Positions 1-10,392 of a DNA stretch of 64,000 nt are shown one piece after another. The notes under the pieces were generated by a model that had not been told where the DNA came from, ran no database searches, and worked only from the letters and a program-made list of their open reading frames with translations. Origin of the DNA: Gracilaria gracilis (lineage: Eukaryota; Rhodophyta; Florideophyceae; Gracilariales; Gracilariaceae); the NCBI GenBank assembly GCA_030374805.1, contig JARGSG010000027.1:1-64000 (forward strand), in the 5' to 3' direction. Numbering within the stretch: position 1 is the first letter of the stretch; every line of letters starts with the position of its first letter. A program made the translations under genes and the position numbers.

Positions 1-27
1 GGAGGAGGAGGACCGGAGAGAAGGTTT

Positions 28-814
28 ATGGGGGAGATGGAGGAACGGGTGAGGAAGCTTAGGGGGAGTTTGAAGGAGCACTTCGACGACATGCTGTCGG
101 AGATGGTGGCAGACATGGGAGGGGTGGTGCTGAGTGTGTTGGAGGTTGGGGTGCCGATGGAATTGATTTCGACGATTCGGAAGAGGATGAAGTTGACTGG
201 GGTGGGGGCTGTGGGACATGTGAATGGGATGTTAGAGAGCGTGGGGAGGGAGATGGAGAGGCCGCGAAAGGGGAACATGGGGCTGAAGGGTAGGGTTGAA
301 GTGTTGGAGGAGCAAGTGGGAGAAGTGGAGAAGGCGTGCAAATTGCTGATGGATTTGAAGGAAATAGTGAGGGGAGGGGGAGTAGGGGGTGGGAGAGGGA
401 GCAGGTAAAGGGTCGCCGGTGACGCCTGGATCTCGGGGTGGGCGGGGAAGTGTGATGGAGAGGGGGGGAGAAGAGGAGGTAGGAGAAGGTGTTGGGAGTC
501 GACTGAAGAAGAGGAGGAAGGGTGGGGTGATGGTGGACGAGGATGGGAAGGTGTTTGTGCCACCGCAGCTGCCGGGTGAGGCGCCGTTGGTGGGTTTCGG
601 GAGTGCGGCGGCGGCTGCGAGGACGGCGGAGCGTATATTAGAGGAGCAGGAGGAGAAGAGGCTGGGAGGGGTTGTAAGCCGCTTTGGGGCTAGGAGGTGT
701 ACCAGAATGGGGAGAGTTGTCCGTTGGACTTCTTTAACTTCAGGTTTAGGGAAACTGAGACTCAGGATCCGAATGCCGAGTTGGAGTAAACCAGCGCTGG
801 TGACCCGAGAGTAA
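28..814 (+). CDS. Unknown coiled-coil / basic protein in two overlapping frames
   Basis: Not recognised. The first frame starts at a real ATG at 28 and ends at 408 (126 aa). It is rich in charged heptad-like stretches (residues 1-20 and 85-112 look like coiled coil). The second frame runs from about 389 to 814 without a good ATG. It has a Gly/Ser-rich start, a basic KKRRKGG stretch that could be a nuclear signal, an acidic alpha-helical part and a diverged end. The small overlap suggests one gene with a frameshift, or an intron. The coding strand is G-rich, unlike the AT-richer DNA next to it, which recalls the strand-biased C-rich transposase gene at 23.7 kb. It may be an accessory ORF of a mobile element. 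Confidence that it is a real gene is moderate; function is unknown. Confidence 0.4.
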
Positions 815-819
815 ATTTT

Positions 820-1023
820 TTTGAGTGATTTTGACGACTGCGACGAATGTGAGGTAACGGGCAGTAGCGCACGAACTGCAAACTAGCATACAACTTCAAC
901 AAACGAAGTTCAACTGCGGCACGTGGAAATGCGATTTCCAAAAAAAATTTTATTTGCCTTGCCAACTAGCGCAATCTGCGAAATTGCTAGTTTTTTCGGA
1001 CTTTTATTTTCATAACTAGCCAT
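820..1023. repeat. Noncoding tail with repeated CTAGC motifs
   Basis: Between the ORF above and the recombinase gene lies AT-rich DNA with several copies of AACTAGC or its complement GCTAGTT, at about 881, 963, 984, 1014, 1024 and 1036. The same motif recurs at 23.17-23.41 kb next to a copy of the recombinase gene end. It is best read as the 3' flank of a tyrosine-recombinase element whose subterminal DNA carries repeated binding-site-like words. Confidence 0.45.
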
Positions 1024-1986
1024 CTAGCATACTAAACTAGCATTCCGAGAACACCGACGAAAGTGCTTCATAGCCAGCCGCACACCATCCTCGTAGTCAA
1101 CCTGTTTGATTTTCACATAAGCATTTTTAAGCTGCCCGGGCTTTGTATTCATTCGATTGCCCAGCAATTCGATATACCTTGCTTCCGCCAAACCATTCCC
1201 CACCGTTCCCTGGCGGAACGCATGAACCATTGAAGTGGCAAAACTGGATCGAACTACCATTCCTGTCACATATTCGAATCGTCCATCAATGTTCTTCATG
1301 AATGTTCGGATCGAATTGCTCACGCTCTTCGTACTTAGCTGACCTCCATCCCTAGAATGAACCAAAAGAGACCACGGTTGGCTTGTTAAATAAGACGGAT
1401 CAAGAAGAAGAAGTTCGTTTACCATTTCATTCCAGAGAACCTCCATAGAATTATCTTCCACGGCTTCAATGGGTTTCACGAATCTGCGACGCTTTCCTCT
1501 AAATAGATCGCATTGCTTTTCTTCAGTAGGGCACAACAACTTGCGCTGCTCCACCAAAAGTTCAAGTAAGCTTCCCATATTTCTCCGTCCTTTGCCAACG
1601 CTAGAACTGCCTTCAATTTCGGAGGCTATAGATTTGCCTCGAGCGAGATTTGATATCTCTTCTCGTGTTCGAAGCTCACCGAGCTCGCCGGCAACTTCGG
1701 GATCATGCACAGACACGGTAGAGACTTTTCGAAACGATCTTTTCAACCCCCTTTCATTGACACGGTGGGAACCGTTTTTGGTCACTTCCATCTGAAATGG
1801 GCTGTGTTCCAAGTTCTCCACGTCAGAAGCACAGGCCTGATCTTCCTCTTCATCTGTCTCAGGTACATATTTTTGGCAGAGTTTTCGAGTCATTGAAGAC
1901 AAAAGTCGGAAAGAATCAGTCGCTTTGTATAGAAGATATATATTGTCCTCGTTAAGATGGTCAACATCGAGTAACAACGCTATCAT
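1024..1986 (-). CDS. Tyrosine recombinase-like protein (Crypton-like), C-terminal part
   Basis: A 320-residue open frame on the minus strand. The last third has the layout of a tyrosine recombinase catalytic domain: a beta/helix segment ending in VVRSSFATSMV, matching the Arg box of the family (usually HxLRHTFAT), then an LGNRMNT segment like the usual LGH box, and LKNAYV, which would supply the nucleophilic Tyr. The His normally three residues before the Arg is Gly here. Residues 60-200 are low-complexity, acidic and basic. The first Arg box is not obvious, so the domain may be incomplete. The last 28 coding bases recur at 23160-23187 with one mismatch, so the gene belongs to a repeated element. 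Cryptons and other YR elements are the likely family; a decayed copy is equally possible. Confidence 0.55.
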   Translation of the reverse strand: MIALLLDVDHLNEDNIYLLYKATDSFRLLSSMTRKLCQKYVPETDEEEDQACASDVENLEHSPFQMEVTKNGSHRVNERGLKRSFRKVSTVSVHDPEVAGELGELRTREEISNLARGKSIASEIEGSSSVGKGRRNMGSLLELLVEQRKLLCPTEEKQCDLFRGKRRRFVKPIEAVEDNSMEVLWNEMVNELLLLDPSYLTSQPWSLLVHSRDGGQLSTKSVSNSIRTFMKNIDGRFEYVTGMVVRSSFATSMVHAFRQGTVGNGLAEARYIELLGNRMNTKPGQLKNAYVKIKQVDYEDGVRLAMKHFRRCSRNASLVC

Positions 1987-2580
1987 CGATCGTATAAATA
2001 CAACCGTACACAGCTAGATACTCTGCACAAGTGATTCCAAGCAAAGTCTTGAAGGATTCACTTGCAATGCCGGTCTATGTGTGACCGACAAAAACTTACA
2101 GAGCGAAGTGCTCTGCTAAACGTAATGCCCAACAAGGCATCGAAGGCTTTACTTCATCTCATGTTTACTCACGGCTTACTGGCCATGGCAGGCCATTGGA
2201 GGGTTTCGACACCATGTCCCTTAGGCAGTTGCAGTCGGGATGATTTGCAGTGCACAGTAACAGGAAGAGAGAGTGCAGGCCGTACGTTAACTACAAACAT
2301 TACGGTTACTTTGCATTACTACTTCTTGCTATGGCTTCCAATGTTCGGAGCGTCGGAACTGTTTATGGCCTACGTTGGAAATGTGTACTTTGTGTGCACA
2401 ATATTTTTCGTGTACACCTTTTTCATAGTTTGTTAGATACGGCCAATGAAGGTGGCCTGCGGATGTTTGCCCGTTATGTTCTAGCATGTGTTTTTGTCGA
2501 TGGACATAAGGCATGCAAGGAATTAGGAAAGGAAATGAACTTCGTTCGATCGCTCGAACCTGTGAACCTCAATTCTTGAA
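1987..2580. other. Region without a supported gene
   Basis: Short overlapping frames exist on the plus strand (about 2062-2436 and 2250-2579) with hydrophobic stretches, but no domain, codon pattern or good start could be supported. Nothing else is seen here. Confidence 0.4.
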
Positions 2581-3045
2581 ATGACCTTTTGGGTATGTTT
2601 TCGCTGCCAGAGGTCATTTCATTCGAAGAGAAGGGGTGAAAACCACCGTAGGAGATGCAAGGCAAAGAATGTTGATGCCCAGTGGCCATCTTTTCGCGGA
2701 GTAGTATCATCATTCTCTACTCAGCCAGTTTCATCTCCATTCGACGGGCAAGGCATATCATCGACAAACAAACAAAATTACGATCTTCACCTTCACATAG
2801 ACAGGCGTCTTCGGCTTCACACGGACCGGCGTCTCAATCCTCGGGCGCAGAAGGGTCTTCATTTGCCAGTGAAAAAGGGTCCCCTCCGGCATACGTTCAG
2901 GCTCTTCATCGTATCCCAAGCAACCCTCAGTGTCCTTCGCCCCCCTTCCTCCACCAGAAGAGCAACATGCTGTACCCAAAGAAGCAGACTGGCTGAAATC
3001 GTTTGTGAGCTCTCCGAACTTAAGTACTTATGTGAAAGAAAATAA
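2581..3045 (+). CDS. Small protein with N-terminal C2HC zinc finger
   Basis: ATG at 2581 opens a 154-residue frame. Its start reads as a zinc finger: C-x2-C (CFRC), a hydrophobic and basic spacer, then H-x3-C in NHRRRC, followed by a KAKN basic patch. The rest is Ser/Pro/Arg-rich and shows no domain. A similar finger followed by low-complexity sequence opens the Plavaka-like transposase gene at 23707, and another ends the gene at 45751. It could be the 5' end of a decayed KDZ/Plavaka-type transposase or a small DNA-binding protein. Confidence 0.35.
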   Translation: MTFWVCFRCQRSFHSKRRGENHRRRCKAKNVDAQWPSFRGVVSSFSTQPVSSPFDGQGISSTNKQNYDLHLHIDRRLRLHTDRRLNPRAQKGLHLPVKKGPLRHTFRLFIVSQATLSVLRPPSSTRRATCCTQRSRLAEIVCELSELKYLCERK

Positions 3046-3501
3046 GAAGGAAAAGAAAGAAAAAACAAGTGATTAGAGCGCTAGCAATCATTTCGTGAAG
3101 CATACATGTATGTCATGGTGAGAAATGATAGGAATACGATATTCAATATGACAAGAACGTATTTCGTTGGACAAAACAAAGACGGGTTCACCACATGAGG
3201 AAAGCGGTCCGGCTGGCCGACAACAGGCGCCACTGCTAGCTATAGTAATGAGTGAATTGAAATGACTGAATTTGGCCTCTCATTTAGCAGAAGTACTATC
3301 ACTGCAATGCACTGCATTTCTTGTCCACAATGATAAAGATGAGGTTCTGTAGTACACTGTTCAAGACTACTATCTCAGGAAAGCGACCAGCGACGAGGAT
3401 CAAAAGCGACCTGAGAATATGAAAACCTATTCATGTGGTTGGATTCTTTGGTACAAACGCTTACAGCATAAGCCAGCCACTTGCAAGTACAGCGCAGTCA
3501 C
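3046..3501. other. Region without a supported gene
   Basis: AT-rich DNA with no convincing frame, repeat or RNA gene. It precedes the Nudix-like frame and could hold its upstream region. Confidence 0.35.
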
Positions 3502-3957
3502 ATGGCCACTTGTATCAAAAGCGTCCAAACCGAAGAAGGCAAATTTCTCTCTCTCAACGATAAAGGTATCGCATATCTTCCGCCAATGAATCGGTTCCCC
3601 TGGGCAACGAGGATCATACATTGTTCGGAAATGAGCCGTACTGAAGAATGCGATTATGTATGCATCACGGTAGATCATGGGAAGCGCGTTTTGATGAAAC
3701 GAGATCGGTTTGGACAATTCATTTTACCAAAAATGCATATCGAAGAAGATTGCTTTACCACCATTCCATATCTTTCCGCTCTTTGCTCTTCTCTGGGCGT
3801 GAATGCCACCGCCAATATCATCGAAACCCAGTACTTTGCGGAATATGAAGACGAAAATGACGAAACAGTTGATTTGGTGATTGTGGAACTTGAGAACTTT
3901 GAATTTATAAACCCTCATGCGCAATTTGGTGTGGGTGACAAAACTCTTATTGGGTAG
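3502..3957 (+). pseudogene. Nudix-like domain, truncated (copy 1)
   Basis: ATG at 3502 gives 151 codons. Residues 47-75 (DYVCITVDHG, then RVLMKRD, then FILPKMHIEED) match the first strands and the LPxGxxE turn region of Nudix hydrolases. They are followed by a helix (SALCSSLGV) and strands ending in VDLVIVELEN. The GxxxxxREUxEE catalytic box is not preserved, so hydrolase activity is doubtful. The same domain, clearly homologous segment by segment, lies on the minus strand at about 12.7-13.0 kb, where it is followed by an APH-type phosphotransferase domain. Copy 1 stops at 3957 and no phosphotransferase follows, so it is probably a truncated duplicate of a two-domain gene. The alternative is a stand-alone Nudix-like protein. 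Confidence 0.5.
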
Positions 3958-4385
3958 AACAAGGTTCATTGCCAACATCCGAAAGTAATTATGTACGTCA
4001 AACAGTTTCTTCTGACAGAATTAATTATTATTGGCATTGGGAATAAAGAAACACGAAATAGTTTGAAAATAGTTGAAATCCATCTAAAAGCGTGTCCAGA
4101 GGGTAATTCTAATTGAGTAGGGATAATGCGAGTTGTTAGGAACAATCGTTCAGAAAATATGAATTGCCATCTGCAAAACGATGTGGCTCATTATGAAGAT
4201 TGAAAATATCAATCTGCGTATTAATAAAACTCAAATACGATTTTACCTAGCTATGATTGAGAACGAGATAGCAAACATGTCTCCTTTGCCCGTAGTTCCA
4301 CATCAAAGTGATTCAACTGGCTCCTTACACGTTTGTCATATTGCATGTCAAATGCAGGTGGTTGTAAGTAGAAAACGTTTTTCTT

Positions 4386-4812
4386 GTGAATCCCAGTGGA
4401 AATCTGTGATACAGGTTGGATATTGATATGATATCTCTGCAGGACTTAGGATAAGAATGAAACTTTTATCGTACAGATATGAAAGACATTTAGAAAGGAT
4501 ACAGTTCCGATAACTTTTGATATATTCCAGAAGTGGAACTGATATATATGTGATATATCTTTGGTACTATTTCTTACATTTCCGATAAAAGTGCGATATA
4601 TTCTGAAATTTGTCATATCAGATCTCCCTCAAAATTATACTCTAAATACATCATATCCATACCAAGACCTTTCGTGAGACTCACCCAAATATGATATCTA
4701 ACTCAACAATATACTAAAAACGTATCTGAATTGCATCATAACCTTACAATTTCTTCTTCAAATATATCCAACTCATATCATATGTGTATCTCAGATTTCC
4801 ACTGGGCTTCAC
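4386..4812. mobile_element. MITE-like inverted-repeat element
   Basis: The ends 4386-4413 and 4785-4812 are inverted repeats matching at 26 of 28 positions, with the core CCCAGTGGAAATCTG. Similarity continues inwards (GTTGGATAT). The 427 bp element is AT-rich, full of GATAT words and has no coding capacity. This is the layout of a miniature inverted-repeat transposable element. The flanks show no clear target duplication, so the exact ends and superfamily are uncertain. Confidence 0.75.
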
Positions 4813-5553
4813 GATATTGTTCTCATAGGTTAAATGACCATTTTCTGTTTATGAGTCACCGTGTGTTGACGAAACTGGCCGTAGGTTCATTTCCTAATTG
4901 AACCATACTGATCTCATGATCACAAAACAGGACAGGATGACACCATAATAAAAATGCGACTTTTAAGAGAACCGTAAATGGAATGCTTTAATATCAGTAT
5001 TGGTCAATAGAATTCATCAGTCGCGAATGCAATGTTGATGCTTACACGTGGCAAATGGGTTTATTGTGAGTCACAAAAGTGTTATCATAGGTTACACGAC
5101 CAAGGTTTCTTCATGTGAACTAATAATCCCCCAATATTTGCCCGGGATAGGCTTCCTACTTGAATCATACTAATTTTGGGGTGACAGATATTAAAAGTTT
5201 AAGAAGAGACTTTGACGGTAATGGTAACAAAAGTTTCTAATGTCCATTATTCTCAATGAACGTTTCCACTCGCGAGGTAAATACTAGTCGTGACACGCTG
5301 AAACTGTTTGCTGTGCATCACCAGGTTCTTATCTTAGGCTATAGGACCAAATCGACGTCGCTGCATTACACTAGTACGACGCTTCTTCGACTCTGTTTGC
5401 CAGAGATCATCTGGCAAACTTATCACACGCACTACAGAATTTCTGAAAGCATACCATCAGCCTGCTTTTCATCGCTAAACATGTAAATTATGTGTGCAAC
5501 AGACAGTACGAATATACCGCATCCAGTATAGCTATAGACACCATAACTCCTAG
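4813..5553. other. Region without a supported gene
   Basis: AT-rich DNA following the MITE. No frame, repeat or RNA gene could be supported. Confidence 0.35.
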
Positions 5554-6049
5554 CTCCCGAAAAACAAGCTCCATGGAAAACGGAAGTGGATAGATAAAGA
5601 AGACAGTGATCATGAAGAATCAGATCACCTTGACACCAATTCTGTCCAGAGAGGGGTAAGACTGAACAATCCTCGTGAAAGTCACAGTCCACAACAGGGG
5701 TATAAGAGATCGCGATACCCAAGGGCTGAATCTAGTTCTGAGAGCTATTTGGCTAATGTGACCCCCAGGAAAACATGGAATAAGGTTCCAACGCACTCGA
5801 GAGAGATCAATAGAAGAGCTAGCGAGGGTTTAGTCCGTGGAAGAATTACAAGGAAGGTTAATCGTGTGCGTAGCTTCGATTTGATGAAAGAAGAAGAATG
5901 GCAGGCATAAATTTGTATCACGCAATCCAGAACACCTGCACAAGACGACAATGAAGTTTCGACAGCAGCAGCGAAGGCGAACGGAAAACGTGAGGAGGCT
6001 TTTCCGAGTATCTCGATAAAGCTGGAGGGATTGAAGCTCATGATTGTAT
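5554..6049 (+). pseudogene. Arg/Ser-rich reading frame with one stop
   Basis: Reading from 5554 the plus strand is open to a TAA at 5908 and, in the same frame, on to a TAG at about 6047. There is no ATG near the start. The translation is rich in Arg, Ser, Glu and Asp (for example KRKWIDKEDSDHEE and SRYPRAESSSES), the same style as the N-terminal half of the gene that begins at 6057 in another frame. It is probably the 5' part of that gene after a frameshift and a nonsense mutation, or an upstream exon. Confidence 0.35.
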
Positions 6050-6056
6050 AGGACAA

Positions 6057-7214
6057 ATGATGAAAGAACCCGACAGCGGGATTGATGGAAAGAATGAAGA
6101 ATTAGGAAATAGGGTGGAGTTGAGAGAATGTATCGCGGGCAGAAATTATGAAGGGTCTGAATCTGAAAGCTGCTTGAAAGATTTAAGTCGTAAGAGAAAA
6201 GTGAAACATCTGCTGCCGCGGATGCCCCGCATCAGGAAAACACGCCAACCCCGCAGCAGAGGCAATGCTAGGGATGAAATGAAGCGAAGAATGAAGCAAA
6301 TAGATGAATCGCCCAATAATCATAGTAACTACAATGTGCGTCGTTCTAAATCACCCATATCGGGATATATCGGAAGGGAGAGTATTACAACCCAAAGCGA
6401 TTCTGATTATGAATATCGACGTGGAGAAAGGCCAGAGTTGTTCGAGAACGATGTCAGATCCGTACAGAAGAACAATCGTCGCAAGGCCCAGCGCCTAAGG
6501 CGGACTCCGTACAACAGACTAAGAGACGAAGACGACAGCAGTCGTCATTACAGTGGGACAGAAAGTGATTCGGAGGAAGAATCTGATGCAATAAGCCCAA
6601 AACAAAATGCAAAGATGAAGAACGTATCGAAGACCAGGATTAGGTGCAATGCCGAAGTTGGCAGAGTCCTCATTGCGAAAAAGGCATGGCTGGCCTGTTT
6701 GAAAAAGCTCAAACGTTCGAAACCAGACATATTCACAAGCCCGGAAGCGAAACTCCAGAAGATTGTGAAAGCGTCAAGAGGAGTTTCTGCTTACGAAAAA
6801 ATTGGAGTTACGGTGGCCAACTGCCGTTCGCTGAGCAGGGTAATTGATTTCTATTTTGACTCCGAGATTGTAATCGATGAAGGATGGGAAAGAGAAATGA
6901 AGTCCCTCACTACTTCTGTTTCTCAATTCTTGCGTTGGTGCGTAGCGGCTTCATGTTGTCGAAAGGAAGATGTATGGAAGGCCGAGTCTTTGTTCGTAGG
7001 TATCAGTGACTTGGAACTTGTGGAAACGTTTGTTTCTTTCTTTGATCGATGTTGCGAGCGCAGGACGTTGAAGAACCAAATATCGCACTCGATTCTTGTT
7101 CTTCAGGTTGGTTCTCATTCCGAAGACTGCGGCGACTTGAAGTTGGAAATGCGAACGGTAATGCGACATTTAAAGAGCAGAAATGGATACCTACCCAGCG
7201 GCAATAGAGAGTAG
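6057..7214 (+). CDS. Basic protein with core-binding-like helical domain, possibly recombinase-related
   Basis: ATG at 6057 gives 385 codons. Residues 1-190 are hydrophilic and disordered, with RS- and SD-rich runs (SGTESDSEEESD) and basic clusters. Residues 200-360 are helical: RVLIAKKAWLACLKKLKRS, a WEREMKSLTTSVSQFLRW helix, then LELVETFVSFFDR and ISHSILVLQ. That helix pattern resembles the SAM-like core-binding domain that precedes the catalytic domain in tyrosine recombinases. No Arg/His/Tyr catalytic boxes follow before the stop. It could be the N-terminal half of the same kind of element protein as at 1024, split by decay. No homology was tested, so this is only a structural impression. 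Confidence 0.4.
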   Translation: MMKEPDSGIDGKNEELGNRVELRECIAGRNYEGSESESCLKDLSRKRKVKHLLPRMPRIRKTRQPRSRGNARDEMKRRMKQIDESPNNHSNYNVRRSKSPISGYIGRESITTQSDSDYEYRRGERPELFENDVRSVQKNNRRKAQRLRRTPYNRLRDEDDSSRHYSGTESDSEEESDAISPKQNAKMKNVSKTRIRCNAEVGRVLIAKKAWLACLKKLKRSKPDIFTSPEAKLQKIVKASRGVSAYEKIGVTVANCRSLSRVIDFYFDSEIVIDEGWEREMKSLTTSVSQFLRWCVAASCCRKEDVWKAESLFVGISDLELVETFVSFFDRCCERRTLKNQISHSILVLQVGSHSEDCGDLKLEMRTVMRHLKSRNGYLPSGNRE

Positions 7215-7849
7215 AGCACTACGGCAGAAGCAGTTAGCTTGATCGCTATAGTGGCGGATGTTTACGCATGCAAGCCTGGGATCATCGACGATGAAGGTGT
7301 CAGAAATAAAAGCCCCTTCGTTCTGCACTTCATCTTCCCATGTCCACTTTGCTTCTGAAGCACATTAACAGATATATCAACAATCCTTCGTAGTCCACCA
7401 TATGACTCAGCTTCCATCAGTTCCATTTCACCAGCTCTGCAATTGGTACAAATGAACAGTTTCAAAAGTATGTCTCTAACCTGAATTTTTCGAAGTCGAT
7501 CTCTCGGATTCCGAGGAACGCGGACAAGTGTTTATTTCCAGGTTCGAGCGCACTGGACTTCTGTACCTCTTCGCCGTCGACACCGTTCGCGGTGGACGCA
7601 CGACGTCCAGAAACCAGACGCTCGATCGCTACGACGACTTCGTGGGATTCGCAGCTTCGCGCTGATTTCTCTCTTGTGCACGCATCTTTCTAATCCTTCT
7701 CTAAATCGTTGCCGTAGATAACTTCTCTTCGATGCGCATATTGCGGACGGAAGTTCAACAAGAAGAAAGCCGCCGAAAATCATCTCAATCGATGTACACG
7801 TCGCAGTGCCGCGCGGCGGGAGCAACAGGATGCTAACAACGCATCTTAA
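7215..7849. other. Region without a supported gene
   Basis: A minus-strand frame at 7532-7825 and short plus frames are present, but none has recognisable content. Nothing further is seen. Confidence 0.35.
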
Positions 7850-8020
7850 TCCAATACCTCTTTTTCGTCGAATACCGCTTCTTCGTCGAATACTGCCTCT
7901 CCGTCGAATACCGCTTCTTCGTGGAAGACCGCTTCTCCGTTGAAGACCGCGTCTCCGTCGAATACAGTGGACAGAAACAAGCCGCAGTCCGTTGTGCCGA
8001 CGACAGAGGAAAAGAAGTGA
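7850..8020 (+). repeat. 18 bp coding minisatellite (SSNTAS repeats)
   Basis: About seven degenerate copies of an 18 bp unit run from 7850 to 7970. In the frame that starts after a TAA at 7847 each unit reads as six residues (SSNTAS, SPSNTA, SWKTAS and so on). The frame stays open to a TGA at 8018. Keeping the frame through every unit suggests the repeat once lay in a protein-coding gene whose start is lost. Confidence 0.5.
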
Positions 8021-8778
8021 GAAATTGATAGTGTTATTAGGCTTATTTTCTTCTCATGGGTTTGGTAAAATGATTGCTTGCCCTAGAAGAAATTTTTGCA
8101 ATTTGGAGAGTGCAAGTGGAGGGTAGTTTCCGCAGTGTTCGCCCTCCAATTGCACTCAATCTATACTCCCTCCGTGCTCCAATGTGACACCATTGCAGGG
8201 GCAGATCAAATTTTTTAATAGTTTATTTCATTATTATGAGTGCGCGCGGAGTGCATTCTGACACGCGGTGCGCTTAGCACGAACAAGGTGGGCGCGAATG
8301 GAGTGCAATTTGTATCGCTGGCACTCCATATGCATTCCATCGGCCTAGCAAGCGTCCTCCATTGTGACACCACGAAATTAGGCGGCAAACCCAGATTGGG
8401 CGTGCTCCTTATGAAGTCCTTTTGGCATCCATGTATCATCCATGAGTTCCATTCAACCTCAAATTGCACTCCCCTTTTTCCAAAAATTTCTTGTAGGGTT
8501 GGTAGTTTTGCTATCCAAGTTTTGCGACTTGCACTGCCAGGAGCTTCTTCTTCTGAATTCCACAACTCCATCTTCTACCCAACAACCACCAGCGTGGTGC
8601 CATTCTTCGCAGAACAGTTTGCTTCCTGAGCAGGCCTTGCAGTGATGGGTCGATTTCGTGGCCGCACTGCTTCTATTTGATCTCATATTTCACCAATTTA
8701 TGTGAATGGTATTTCGCTTACACTGATATCAAAACCAGCTCTCTCAGTGGTTTCTGTGAGAAGATACCGCTCGAGAAC
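8021..8778. other. Region without a supported gene
   Basis: Several frames are open but none is convincing. Two short phrases recur: CCAATGTGACACC near 8180 and CCATTGTGACACC near 8361, and GGAGTGCA words are frequent. No RNA gene or element ends were identified. Confidence 0.35.
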
Positions 8779-9447
8779 CAATTTTTGTCCCAATATCGTT
8801 GAGCGCTCCCCTTTACCCTCCACGTCACCTACTGCAACCGTACCGACTGCGCCAGTGCCATCGGTGGTGCAGTCAGCAACAGCAGCCACCGCCCCATCTA
8901 CAACCGCAGCCCTGCCCACAGCGCCAGCGTCTTCCTCCGCAACAAACCACCACCACCACCACCACCAGCCCCTTAGTCAACAACACTCACTCCTCCCGAA
9001 ACCACAGTCCCCACATCAACCGCACCGCCAACAACACCAACAGCCCCCGGAGGAACCACCGTAACACCTTGGCAACCGGCTCAACCGCTCGCTATGCACC
9101 CCTCGCTGCTGTCGCGGCAGCCCGACGCCGACTGCAACGCCGACGAATCGGGAACTCGTCGCGTCTGTTTTCAATTGGACAAGTTCACGCAGACCTTTTC
9201 GCACGTGTATGTTCTTGGAGACGCGCATGCCCTCGGCGAATGGGACCCAAACAGAGCTTTGAGTATGAACATGCAAACTGCTGCTAATTCCATTTGTCGT
9301 GGCGAATGGCGTCTTGACCTGCCAATTGATGACGATGACAATCCAATTCGCTACACCTACATGATCATCAGTTCTTCCGAGTCGCACGAACAGCGCCAAG
9401 TGGTCGCTCCAGACCGTGTGCGAACCTTGGACTTCACCTCAACCTGA
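8779..9447 (+). pseudogene. CBM20 starch-binding domain with Thr/Pro-rich linker, decayed
   Basis: The frame holding ATG 9094 encodes a CBM20 domain. The order is VCFQLDKFTQTFSHVYVLGD, then ALGEWDPNRAL, then GEWRLDLPID, then IRYTYMI, and last DRVRTLDF. It shows the conserved LGxWDP, W and YxY positions of the family, which binds starch or glycogen. Upstream, Thr/Ala/Pro-rich sequence reads in two alternating frames and includes a stop at 8974, so the start of the gene is broken. The domain frame ends at a TGA at 9445, and coding-like sequence goes on in the next frame. It lies directly upstream of a coiled coil and a kinesin motor on the same strand, so it is probably the front of one decayed gene. 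Confidence 0.7.
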
Positions 9448-10392
9448 TCTTGTGTCCCGTGCTGCCAAGGGCGATCGTATGTACGTCAAAGACCTCTTTG
9501 GTAACAACAACTTCGGTTTACGTTCAACTTCCTCCACAGGCTCTAAAAGCTCTAGTTGTCGAAGAACTCAGTCGCGGCTTTCACTAAGGTCGTCTATCCC
9601 AGAGCCAACACTTGTGTCGCAGGGTCATTTTGGCAGCTCTGCTCCCTTCCGCGCGTGTCCGCTCTGCTTCTATTGAGAAGGTTCATCGTAACCTCAGCAG
9701 TACTCTTGAGTCCACCACGCAGAATCTCACGTATGATTCAGTTCGCCGATCTCGCATGCCAGAGAACTATGCTATGCCATCTCCTCCGGAACGGAAAGGT
9801 TTCACACCGCGAGTGAGCTTCGATGAGCGCGTTACCTATACGACCTCCAGCCGCCGAAACACTGAGCATCAGTAGCATGCGTCACGATAGAACTGGAAGC
9901 AACAACTTAATGCCTCAGATACACATCTCATCAGGAGTACTGCTGACCTGCGCCGGCGGCAATCGGAGGTAATGTACCTGAAGAAATGAAATAATAGTGA
10001 ACTGACAAATTGTACTGTTCCATCACAAATCTCTTCGTCAAAGAGTCACGAGGATACGAGCTCAGTTTTTTCTGACAGTCTTTCGGAAAGCGATCATGCC
10101 AGTCTCGAGCCTACTGCTGATCCTGCCGAGCCGACGTAAACACTAGTTTCGAGCGTAAGAGAATCAACTAGGGAACTGGAGAGGCTTTGGATACAATTTA
10201 ATCCTTGCAGAAACAGAATGATTCGGATAGGCAAGCGCGTCCAACTCTGCGCAAGCAGAGTGAAGAAGTAAAGCAGTCTCAGCATCAAATCATTATTCTT
10301 GTGAATACTCTGCGCGAACAGCTTAAACAGGTTCCAAACACGATGAACGACAGGGCTGAAGAATTTACGACCCAGCAAGCAGAGGTGGTGTG
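9448..10392 (+). pseudogene. Ser/Arg-rich linker and coiled-coil segment, decayed
   Basis: Coding-like sequence continues from the CBM20 domain through successive frames: 9416-9676 (Ser/Thr-rich, with AAKGDRMYVKDLFG), 9612-9875 (SASIEKVHRNLSSTLES onwards), a piece near 10040-10137 (SSSKSHEDTSS onwards), and 10205-10393. The last reads as a coiled coil: LRKQSEEVKQSQHQIIILV and on through LREQLKQ. Each change of frame needs a small indel. The series fits a linker and neck of a kinesin-14-like protein, where the coiled coil precedes a C-terminal motor. Confidence 0.45.

Noticed and set aside
4181..4426. An 81-codon plus-strand frame
   Set aside because: It runs into the MITE end and has no recognisable content.
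7532..7825. A minus-strand Arg-rich frame
   Set aside because: No domain, and Arg/Ser-rich antisense frames are common opposite CG-containing sequence.
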